Assembly (NCBI GenBank): GCA_964017185.1
Contig: OZ024879.1
Location: 21,765,456 to 21,829,455, forward strand
Length of the DNA: 64,000 nucleotides
Source of the DNA: Rugalucina vietnamica
Taxonomy: Eukaryota; Mollusca; Bivalvia; Lucinida; Lucinidae
Reading direction: 5' to 3'
Shown here: positions 54,394-64,000 of the stretch, one piece after another
Layout: every line of letters begins with the position of its first letter
Position numbering within the stretch: the first letter of the stretch is position 1
Translations under genes and position numbers: made by a program
The notes under the pieces: generated by a model
Database searches by the model: none
What the model saw: only the letters and a program-made list of their open reading frames with translations
Told to the model about the DNA's origin: nothing

Positions 54394-54470
54394 AAGATTT
54401 TGAAGCTGAAAGAAACCAGTTTGCTTATTAATTTAATAAGCAAACTGGTTTCATTCAGCTTCAAAATCTT
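54394..54470. repeat. 77-bp near-perfect palindrome at the hAT gene's 3' end
   Basis: Arms of 38-39 bp starting AAGATTTTGAAGCTGAA, with one mismatch and no loop. The right half contains the stop codon and last codons of the minus-strand transposase frame. Confidence 0.85.
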
Positions 54471-56671
54471 TGTAAAGATAGTCATCATCTTCATCATCTT
54501 CATCCTCTTCATCTCTTCCTTCTTCATCACTGTAACCTTCCAGGTTTAAAGTCTTTGCTGCAGCTCTTACTGCAGTCTGGAACACCTCTTGATTCACTAC
54601 AGCCACTGGTTCTGTTTGAACTCCTGCATCTTCCAAAACGATGACTGGTGTGGCAGCTTCCTTTTCAACTGCTGCAGAAGACTTATATTTAGGCAGCTTT
54701 CTTCTGGGCTTCTTCTGCAGCCAGGACTTTACCGCTAACTTCACAATGTTCTGGCCTTCTTCTGAACTAGGCTCAGGAGCATTTATACTAATGTGAAGGA
54801 GACTCTCCAGCATCTGGGTCCCAAGTCTGTTTCTGAGACGAGTTTTGAGGGCTTTAAGAGTGCTTGCTCCTCTTTCAGGCCACGCATTCGAGACTGGTAA
54901 TGATACAACCACCTCAACAATGTACATGATGTCTGGATACAGATCCTTTAGCATAGTCTGGTTCAGCAATTGAAGTAGTAGCCATTCTGTTGGAGTTGTT
55001 TTTGCTAATTTCTCTGGCAACTTGGGTTTAATTACATCTCGAATGTAATATTTCATTCCATGCCACTGGGCCTTAAGTCTGTTTATCTTGTCTTGATTAT
55101 CCTTGAAGTAGTGGTTGCTCAGGGTTTCTAATTGTTGGTTTCCATAGACTTTCAGTTCTTCTGTGGTTTCAGGCATTACATTTGGATCAAATATGCTGAA
55201 AGCAGCCAGGACAGGAGAACTGTCTTCAAACCTCCTTTCAATGTTGTTGATCAAAGCTGTAATGTAATTACGGAACAGTGACTGTAGTTCTGTAGCATCC
55301 CTCTGGTTAAGACGTATATCTGCACACGTCTGTGAGGCTGTCTATGTCTTGTTGAAGTTCTTGTATGGGTGTCTCATCCTGCAAGATGGTCTGAAGACTG
55401 TCCTTAGTCATATTGATGGTTGGTAGGATTGCAGCAAAGCTGAAGGACCCCTTCTGAAACCGCCTGGACAGTTCCCCAATGGCTGGAAGAACCGAGTTCA
55501 ATATATATACAGCCCCAATGAATTTTAAAGTCCTCATTTTCTTCAGCAGCCCTGATGCTGTAGCATCTTGCTTTTCAAACTTGGAAAGCGTTTGAAGGAG
55601 TGCTTCATAGTCATCTTTTACTGCTTTCACTGCTGCTTCTAAGCTCAACCATCTAGTTCTGCAAGCTTTTTTCAGGCGTTTCACCACTCTTTTAACAGTC
55701 TGTCTGTTAAGCCGTATCACCTTAAGTTCAGTTTGGATTTTCAAATATGCAGACATTCTTTGAGGAGAGTTCTCAAAATACTGCCATAACTGGCGAAGCC
55801 AGATCTCAAGATTCTTAATGTAATTCAAAGACTCATTTGAATCTGTACAAGCTAAGGCCAGCCTGTGACATATACAGTGCACATTTAGCAGAGCAGGGTT
55901 CACTTGTTTAAGCCTAGCAGCAACACCGGATTTTTTCCCTACCATGACTGAAGCCCCATCAGATGTAAAACCAGTGAGCCGTTCTAAATTAAGCCCATCA
56001 TTTTCTTCTAGCTCCTTCAAGAGAAGAGTGGCTATGGCCTCTGCATTGGCATGTTCAAATTCTGAAAGAACATTCTGGCATGATAAAAAATGTGTTGCAA
56101 CCTGTTTTGTACCAAAGTCATAAAACTGGATGAAAGTAACAAGGTTTTCGGTAACTGAAATATCAGCAACTTCATCAGTTAGGACACCAAAGGCTGCTGC
56201 AGTCTTCACTTTCCTTAACAGTTCAGTTTTTACAGTCTGACCAAGTATCTCAAAAATACTAATCCGAGACTTCTCTGACATTAAATAGCCTTCGATTATT
56301 TTTGACTGGCGGCTATTATAACAGACCTTTTATGGGTTTGCACCCAGAGAAGACTCGGGTTAGTTCAAAACAGATTTTCTAAGACTCGGTCTCATTTCAT
56401 GGTGGTATCAAACACTGTAAAGTTTTTGTTCAAGTTGAGGGAAAAAGTTGGTACAGGCCATGCTAAGTAACCCATGTACAAGTTGTGGGTGGGGTATTAG
56501 GTAGGAGCAGGCTGAATAAATTCTCAGCTCATTGTAAGCTCAACCACCTATTTCAATTTAAGAATTCAGTGCTGTTATACCTGAATTGACAGCTTTGAAG
56601 AAAGAAGTCATCATCTTTTGACCCTTTATGGGGCCTGGATCTGTTTTCACTTTCTTTGCCTTTGGCTCCAT
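54451..56671 (-). pseudogene. ZNF862-like hAT transposase gene, broken
   Basis: Exon 1 (56671-56581) encodes MEPKAKKVKTDPGPIKGQKM and MTSFFKAVNS and ends at a donor GTATAA. The main body is open from ATG 56281: it starts MSEKSRISIFEILGQTVKTE, followed by the RNase H-like part TDEVADISVTENLVTFIQF, GFTSDGASVMVGKKSG and HCICHRLALACTD. A one-base frameshift lies near 55310. The second part (about 55315-54451) holds the hATC signature VVVSLPVSNAWPERGASTLK and an acidic tail (DEEDEDDEDDDYLYKD). The region between exon 1 and the body seems partly lost. Similar proteins occur as many copies in invertebrate genomes. No terminal repeats were located with confidence. Confidence 0.85.
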
Positions 56672-57215
56672 CGCAATCACGCTGTGTTGAAAGTGGAATG
56701 AATGCCAGACTCCGATTCCTATGCATTTTGTGTACATGACTGGTTTCCCAGATTTCTACTTTCGGTTTCAAACAGATCGATCACGCAATAAGAACAACAA
56801 ACGAATGATATTGAAAAAGATGCCGATGAACTTTACCTTCAAAAAGTAAATAATAAATTATTGTCAACTCGATAAATCAAACACTTATCGAATATTATTG
56901 TTTATGTTGTTTATTTCCGTATCTGGAAATCTGCATAGAACTCTACTAAAAATAGTCGTGTTAATACTTCCTGGTTACCGGCTCGCTGTAGATAAAACCA
57001 CGCCGATCAATGACTGAGTCGGATACCGGAAATCCAATTGTATTCGAGAGGGGGATATAAGTAATTGTCAATTCGGCTTTACTAAACCGCAATATATATT
57101 TCGACTTTCGTTTTTGATTTCGTGTATCTTTTTACGGAGTAGGGGCGGGGTAGAGGTGAATAAGCGTATTGTAGACATTAATCGTTACACACTATCAATA
57201 AGCAATCGCTGTCTT

Positions 57216-57268
<53 letters not shown>

Positions 57269-57343
57269 ACAGATTTGAGCCGACCAGAAAACGATTTGAG
57301 GCGGTCAATTCGGCCGGCGGCCGGCTCTTAATGAAAACCCTGT
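56672..57343. other. Upstream of the hAT gene; poly-T tract
   Basis: AT-rich sequence, then a T-run of about 50 bases (57217-57267) next to GC-rich GGCCGGCGGCCGG. No gene. Confidence 0.55.
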
Positions 57344-60300
57344 ATACACACTTTTCAAAGATCTTCTTCTCTGAAACTGCTTGGCCAATCAAAGTGAAAT
57401 TTTATGTGGAGCATCCATGGGTAGGGGAGACGAAAGTTTGATCGCGAAATCCAGGTCACATGACCAAGATGGCCGCCACGCCCATATATGGTAAAAACCA
57501 CTCAAAAATCTTCTTTTCCAGAACCGGTGGGCCGATTTCCACGAAACTTGGTATGTAGTATCAAGGACCTCAGCTCATCATAATTTGATAAAATGATGAC
57601 CCTTGGATGACCTTGACCCATTTTATGGCAAGGTCAAATTTGGAAACATAGGCTTTTACATAGGAAAAAGTGAAAACTATGGAATTTTTTTGAAAACTGT
57701 TGCAGCCTGAGGCCTGAAAAGTGGTAGATGCAAACAACTAATGGAGTAGATGAAGGTATATGATTAATATAGGTCAAGATCATCTCTTGACCTTGGCCAG
57801 TCTGTTGTCCATACACACTTTTCAAAGATCTACTTCTCTGAAACTGCTTGGCCAATCAAAGTGAAATTTTATGTGGAGCATCCATGGGTAGGGGAGACGA
57901 AAGTTTGATCGTGAAATCCAGGTCACATGACCAAGATGGCCGCCATGCCCATATATGGTAAAACCACTCAAAAATCTTCTCCAGAACTGGCTGGCTTATT
58001 TCTGCGAAACTTGGTATGTAGCATTGAGGACCTCAGCCCATCATAGTTTGATAAAATGATGACCCTTGGATGACCTTGACCTATTTTACGGCAAGGTCAA
58101 ATTTGGAAACATAGGCTTTTACATAGGAAAAAGTAAAAACTACGGATTTTTTGAAAACTATTGCAGCCCGAGGCCTGAAAAGTGGTAGATGCAAACAACT
58201 AATGGAGTCATTGAATGTGATTAATATAGGTCAAGGTCATCTCTTGACCTTGGCCTGTCTGTTGTCCATACACAGTTTTCAAAGATCTTCTCTGAAACTG
58301 CGCGGCCATTCAAAGTGAAATTTTATGTGGAGCATCCATGGGTAGGGGAGATGAAAGTTCGATCGCGAAATCCAGGTCACATAACCAAGATGGCCGCCAC
58401 GCCCATATATGGTTAAAATCTTTCAAAAATCTTCTTCTCCAGAACCAGTGGGCCGATTTCCACGAAACTTGGTATGTAGAATTGGGGACTCCAGCCCATC
58501 ATAATTTGATCAAATGATGACACTAGGAAGACCTTGACCTATTTTACGGCAATTTCAATTTTGGAAACATAGGCTTTTACATGGGAAAAGTGAAAACTAT
58601 GGATTTTTAGCTCACCTGAGCCGAAGGCTCACAGAAGAGCTTATAGTATACCCATGCTTCGTCGTCCGTCCTTCCGTCGTCCGTCCGTCGTTCACAATTT
58701 CAAAGATCTTCTCCTCTGGATTCACCTGGCCAATCAAAGCCAAACTTCATGTGGAGCATCCTTAGGAAGGGGGAACGGTCCAGGTCACATGACCAAGATG
58801 GCCGCCATGGCTATGAATAGCAAAAACCTTTAAAAATCTTCTTCTCCAGAACCAGTGGGCAAATTTCCACGAAACTTGGTATGTAGCATCAGGGATGTTG
58901 GCCCATCATAGTTTATATAAATCATGACCCTAGGATGACCTTGACCTATTTTATGGCAAGGTCAACTTAGGTCGCCAATGCATTTGAATGGGAAAAAATG
59001 GTAAAATGCTATTTATTGGGTAAAACTTATGGGGAATAGGCAAATGGACAGAAGATTAATGTTAATGGAAAATTTTAGCCCCTGTGGGGTTGTCTGCCCC
59101 TGCCCTGGGGCTATATACATTTATATTTCAATAATAATGAAACATCTTCTCCCCTGAAACCGCTTGGCTAATCAAAGCCAAACTTCATATGGAGCATCCT
59201 TGGGAAGGGGGAAAGGAAGTTTATATAAATGGTCAAGGTCACATGACCAAGATGGCCGCCATGGCTATAAATAGAAAAAACCTTTAAAAATCTCCTCCAG
59301 AAACAGTGGGCAAATTTCCACGAAACTTGGTATGTAGCATCGGGGATGTGGGCCCATCATAGTTTATATAAATCATGACCCTAGGATGACCTTGGCCTAT
59401 TTTACGGCAAGGTCAACTTAGGTTGCCAATGCATTTGAATGGGAAAAAATGGTAAAATGCTATTTAATGGGTAAAACTTACGGGGAATAGGCAAATGGAC
59501 AGAAGATTAATGTTAATGGAAAATTTTAGCCCCTGGGGGGTTGTCTGCCCCTGTCCTGGGGCTATATACATGTATATTTCCATAATAATGAAACATCTCC
59601 TCTGAAACCGCTTGGCTTATCAAAGCCAAACTTCATATGGAGCATCTTTGGGAAGGGGGAAAGAAAGTTAATATAAATGGTCAAGGTCACATGACCAAGA
59701 TGGCTGCCATTGCTATAAATAGAAAAAACCTTTAAAAATCTTCTTCTCGAGAACCAGAAGACCAATGATTTTGAAACTTGGTGTGAAGCATCAGTGACTG
59801 GAGCTTTACAAAGTTTATATAAATCATGACCCTTGGATGACCTTGACCTATTTTACGGCAAGGTCAACTAAGGTCGCCAATGCATTTGAATGGGAAAAAA
59901 TGGTAAAATGCTATTTAATGGGTAAAACTTACTGGGAATAGGCAAATGGATAGAAGATTAATGTTAATGGAAAATTTTAGCCCTTGGGGGGTTGTCTACC
60001 CCTGCCCTGGGGCTATATACATGTTTATTTCAATAATAATGAAACATCTTCTCCCCTGAAACCGCTTGGCTAATCAAAGCCAAACTTCATATGGATCATC
60101 CTTGGGAAGGGGGAAAGAAAGTTTATATAAATGGTCAAGGCCACATGACTAAGATGGCTGCCATGGCTATAAATAGCAAAAACCTTTTAAAATCTTCTTC
60201 TCGAGAACCAGAAGACCAATGATTTTAAAACTTGGTGTGAAGCATCAGTGACTTGAGCTTTACAAAGTTTATATAAATCATGACCCTGGGATGACCTTGA

Positions 60301-62260
60301 CCTATTTTACAGCAAGGTCAACTATGTCGCCAATGCATTTGAATGGGAAAAAATGGTAAAATGCTATTTAATGGGTAAAACTTACTGGGAATAGGCAAAT
60401 GGACAGAAGATTTATGTTAATGGAAAATGTTAGCCCCTTGGGGGTTGTCTGCCCCTGCCCTGGGGCTATGTACATGTATATTTCCATAATAATGAAACAT
60501 CCTTTCTCCAGGGCCCTGAAACCACTTGGCCAATCAAAGCCAAACTTCATATGGAGCATCCTTGGGAAGGGAGAAAGGAAGTTTGTATAAATGGTCAAGG
60601 TCACATGACCAAGATGGCCGCCATGGCTATCAATAAAAAAAAAAAAAAACTTTAAAAATCTTCTCGAGAACCACAAGGCCAATGATTTTGAAACTTGGTG
60701 TGAAGCATCAGTGACTAGAGCTCTACAAAATTTATATAAATCATGACCCTGGGATGACCTTGACCTATTTTACGGCAAGGTCAACATAGGTCGCTCATGC
60801 ATTTGAATGGGGAAAAGTGTTAAAATGTCATTTGTAGGTAAAAACTTGCAGAAAATGGGCAAATGGTCTTAAGATTGATGATTCTGAATAAATTTGGACC
60901 CCAGGGATCTGTCTGTCCCCACCCCGGGTCAATATACATGTATATTACAGTGATATTCAAAGATCTTCTTCTCTGAAACTGCTTGGCCAATCAAAGCCAA
61001 ACTTTATGAGGAGCATTGTTAGGAAGTGGGAATGAAAGTGTATATAAATGGTCAAGTTCACATGACCATGATGGCTGCCATGGCTATAAATAGCAAAAAC
61101 CTTTAAAAATCTTTTTCTCCAGAACCAGAAAGCCTATGATTTTGAAACTTGGCATGAAGCATCAGGCAATTGAGCTCTACAAAGTGTATATAAATCATGA
61201 TCCTTGAATGACCTTGACCTATTTTATGGCAAGTTCAACTTAGGTCGCCCATGCATTTGAATGGTAAAAATTGTTAAAATGTCATTTGAGGGGCAAAACT
61301 TGCAGTAAATTGGCAAATGGACTGGTTTTATGTTTTCAAAAAGAAATATTGACTCCAGGGGTTGCTTTGACCTGGCCCTGGGGTTATATATATGTATATT
61401 ACCATTCTAGTCAAACAAGTTTAGTGGTATATATCTCAGGTTTCAGGTGAGCGTTTACAGGACCATTGGTCCTCTGGTTCGAAAACAGTTGCAGCCTGAG
61501 ACCTTCAAACAACTAATGGATTAGATGAAGGTATGTGATTAATTTAGGTCAAGGTCATCTCTTGGCCTTGGCCAGTCTGTCGTCCATACACACTTTTCAA
61601 AGATCTTCTTCTCTGAAACTGCTTGGCCAATCAAAGTGAAATTTTATGTGGAGCATCCATGGGTAAGGGGAACGAAAGTGTGATCGCAAAATTTGGGTCA
61701 CCTGACCAAGATGGCCGCCATGTCCAACTATGATAAAAACCACTCAAAAATCTTCTTCTCCAGAACTGGCTGGCCGATTTACGCGAAACTTGGTATGTAG
61801 CATTTGGGACTCCAGCCCATCATAGTTATTTGAAATGATGACCCTAGGATGACCTTGACCTATTTTCGACAAGGTCAATTTTGGAAACATAGGCTTTTAC
61901 ATGGGAAAAGGCGAAAACAATGGATATTTTGGAAACTTTTGAAGCCTGAGACCTGAAAGTTGCTAGATGCAGACAACTAATGGAGTCATTGAAGGTAAGT
62001 AATTAATGAAGGCCAAGGTCATTTGTTGACCTTGACCCAAGGTCATTTAAATATCAAAATTAAAATTATGGTTTTCTCAGAAATCACTGGGTTTGGAAAC
62101 TTTTGAAGCCTGAGACCTGAAACTTTGCAGATGCAGACAACTTGTGAAGTCAATAAAGGTGTGTGAGTATTCAAGGTCAAGGTAATTTCATGATGACTTA
62201 ATACTCCAAGATCAGGCTTCAGGTGAGCGTCTCAGGACCAATGGTCCTCTGGTTATAAAT
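57344..62260 (-). repeat. Helitron-like repeat array, about 450-bp unit, interrupted
   Basis: Units begin GATCTTCTTCTCTGAAACTGC and carry GGCCAATCAAAGTGAAATTT, CACATGACCAAGATGGCCGC, GAAACTTGGTATGTAG and GGATGACCTTGACC. There are units at about 57344, 57795 and 58270. The third is cut at 58607 by another element and resumes at 61480, with further units to about 62200. The array ends with CAGGTGAGCG ... GGACCAATGGTCCTCTGG, the complement of the left end of the elements at 14574 and 17045. It is therefore the same element class in opposite orientation, with a missing hairpin end. Confidence 0.7.
58607..61479 (-). mobile_element. Helitron-like element nested in the array, 450-bp core units
   Basis: It starts TTAGCTCACCTGAGCCGAAGG, the complement of the hairpin end of the 14.6-19.0-kb elements, and includes their GTCCGTCGT-type subterminal stretch (58645-58690). 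It ends CAGGACCATTGGTCCTCTGG, the complement of their left end. The core has about six units of 445-460 bp (starts near 58700, 59145, 59590, 60045, 60500, 60960) with CAAAGCCAAACTTCATATGG and ATGACCTTGACCTATTTTAC. The flanking array unit reads GGATTTTT on the left and GAAAACAGTTGCAG on the right, as in an uninterrupted unit, so the insertion is into a T run. Confidence 0.7.
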
Positions 62261-62985
62261 CCTGCCAATCATGCCCCTGGGGTCAAAAATGGTCCCGCCC
62301 CGGGGGTCATTAGCTCCCATAGACTTACAATGGGAAAAACATAAAAAAATCTTCTCTGAAACCACAAGGCCCAGAGCTTTCAATTATTTTATCTGTTGCA
62401 ATGTATAGTGGTCCTCTTTATAAATCCTGCCAACTGTGCCCCTGGGATTCATACAGGCGCCGCCCTGGGGGGGGGGGGGGTCATGGGTAAAACATAAAAA
62501 AATCTTCTCCGAAACCACAAGGCCCAGAGCTTTCATATTTTGTTTGTAGCAATATATAGTGTTCCTCTTTGGAAATCCTGCCAACCGTGCCCCTTGGGTT
62601 CATACGGGCCCCGTCCCGGGGGCATTATGGGAAAAACTTAAAAAAATCTTCTTCTCCGAAACCATAAGGCCCAGAGCTTTCATATTTTGTGAGTAGCAAT
62701 GTATAATGGTCCTCTTTATAAATCCTGCCTACTGTGCCCCTGGGGTCCATACGGGCCCCGCCCTGGGGGTCATTAGGAAAAACATAAAAAAATCTTCTTC
62801 TCCAAAACCACAAGGCCCAAAGCTTTCATATTTTGTATGTAGCAATGTGTAGTGGTCCTCTATATAAATCCTGCCAATCATGCCCCTGGGGTCAAAAATG
62901 GCCCCGCCCCGGGGGTCATTATCTCCCATAGACATACAATTGGAAAAAACATAAAAATCTTCTTCTCTGAAACCACAAGGCTGTT
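62261..62985 (-). repeat. Satellite array of the 166-bp family, opposite orientation
   Basis: Five units of about 145-165 bp with AAATCCTGCCAA, TGCCCCTGGGGTCA, GCCCCGGGGGTCATTA, AAAAAATCTTCTTCTC and GTAGCAATGTATAGTGGTCCTC. This is the reverse complement of the unit in the 14.7-18.7-kb arrays. A G-run (about 15 bases) lies near 62468. Confidence 0.8.
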
Positions 62986-63719
62986 AAGCATTTCATCACA
63001 CTTAAGAGTGTACCACGAACCCGTGGCCATCTGTTCAAGACTAACTACATTTTGTACAAAAATTAGTGACAGCTGCGCAAACTAGCATGTACAATGCGGT
63101 CAGAGTAGAATAGATATGGTGACAACATCCCGTGTAGGATTATAGTATAAAATGTTTTATTCATTTTGTAAATCAGTTATTGAAATAAGTGTTCTGTGAT
63201 GTTAAACAACTTGATTAGATGACAAGCGATGCAGTGGAAGCATCAGTGACAGTACCCTGTTCAAAGCATAAAAAATCCATAATGTTGCTAAACATGATTT
63301 ACGATGTGACCTGGTTCGCAATACACCAGGTTATTCAATTGACAATAAAAATATTATTTTTCATGTTTCTATCATGAAATTTTGCCACTTTATCGACTAA
63401 AACATTTGTCTTTTTAAAATTTTCTTTTGCTCCTGGTTACTTGTGTGAATTAGCAATTATACGCTTTTTTAGGACGAGTCACCCTCGTACATATATATGA
63501 CTTACCTAAAAGCAAAATAAACTGTGTCTGTCTGCCAAACAAACTGTGTCTGTCCACTTTCGTGTGTATGTGAGAAAAAAATGTTTTGTTCGTGTAAACA
63601 AACAGTTAATAGAGCAAGTGACTGGTTATCCAATGTACAACATTGCAAGTGACGTTGCTTTACGTTCAATCGCAGAACTTGTCAGTTCGCTTCCATTTCC
63701 CTACTGTGTCCTCGCCCAG
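62986..63719. other. No gene seen
   Basis: AT-rich unique-looking sequence; a 70-codon plus-strand frame at 63546 has no recognised feature. Confidence 0.45.
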
Positions 63720-63989
63720 TCAAACCTTGAACATGTAGCCAGGCTTTGTACAGATTAGTTTTGATTGGTCAATCTTTTTCTCAAGAATTTCTTGCATGGA
63801 ACCATGAGGGGTGCGTATCTTGGATGTGTTTGAATTTTGGCCAGGTCCAAACACAGACTGGGAAGTATGCATAGAATGTTGTCCACATATTTTCATCCCT
63901 TTTGGTACAAGGGCATGCTCAAGATCTTTGATGATTTTGAAATGCAGCCAGATTCGATCACCAACTGGTAACTGCATAGTTGCTGCCAT
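63720..63989 (-). CDS. Unrecognised 89-residue frame near the right edge
   Basis: Starts MAATMQLPVGDRIWLHFKII and has balanced, protein-like composition with His/Gln/Ser-rich middle and EILEKKIDQSK near the end. It could be the first exon of a gene running left or a piece of a transposon protein. No domain is recognised. Confidence 0.3.
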   Translation of the reverse strand: MAATMQLPVGDRIWLHFKIIKDLEHALVPKGMKICGQHSMHTSQSVFGPGQNSNTSKIRTPHGSMQEILEKKIDQSKLICTKPGYMFKV

Positions 63990-64000
63990 TGATAATTTAT

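Noticed and set aside
57214-57441. Poly-Phe / poly-Lys frames
   Set aside because: Translation of a T homopolymer.
63546-63758. 70-codon plus-strand frame
   Set aside because: No recognised motif, no promoter or splice context, and overlap with the opposite frame at 63720.

Overview
The window looks like nuclear DNA from a marine invertebrate, most likely a bivalve or other mollusc. The evidence is AT-rich sequence, short exons in long repeat-filled introns, a dense mix of nested DNA transposons, and tandem-repeat-cored Helitron-like elements of a kind known from bivalves. There is no bacterial gene organisation. Most of the 64 kb is mobile DNA, and two host-type multi-exon genes can be read through it with consistent splice phases.

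Left third (1-26.05 kb): a decayed Polinton/Maverick with every gene on the minus strand. It holds a protein-primed DNA polymerase B with an N-terminal C2H2 zinc-finger module, a packaging ATPase, several small Polinton-type proteins, a zinc-finger protein and a BIR-domain protein. The polymerase reading frame is split by a 15.9-kb hAT-type element (3381-19270) with CAGGGTTCCCACA terminal inverted repeats and a 6-bp AGATTA target duplication. Removing insert plus one duplication joins the zinc fingers and the polymerase in one frame. The hAT element is a nest of its own: an LRR-like gene fragment, a 4.4-kb TIR element, hairpin repeats, a BED/hATC transposase with two frameshifts, and two head-to-tail Helitron-like elements with 166-bp repeat cores.

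Middle (27-47.5 kb): a plus-strand host gene for a type I membrane protein, with signal peptide, short Cys-containing ectodomain, Ser/Thr-rich repeat stalk, transmembrane segment and tail. A TATA box and an exact ISRE/IRF-type motif lie just upstream. Two alternative last exons each encode a transmembrane segment and tail. Its first two introns are swollen by young insertions: a Gypsy element of Gmr1 type (PR then IN) with 2.2-kb nearly identical LTRs but no reverse transcriptase, and a 7.8-kb TIR element carrying an ISL2EU-like DDE transposase with a SWIM zinc finger.

Right third (47.5-64 kb): a minus-strand six-exon gene for a 245-residue coiled-coil protein, an upstream promoter-like block with CCAAT boxes, CRE and E-box, a broken ZNF862-type hAT transposase gene, and then about 5.6 kb of nested Helitron-like elements and satellite arrays. 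These share their ends with the elements at 14.6-19.0 kb but have different cores, and lie in the opposite orientation.

Exon structures are read by eye from splice signals and phase. No database search was possible, so family names rest on recognised motifs.
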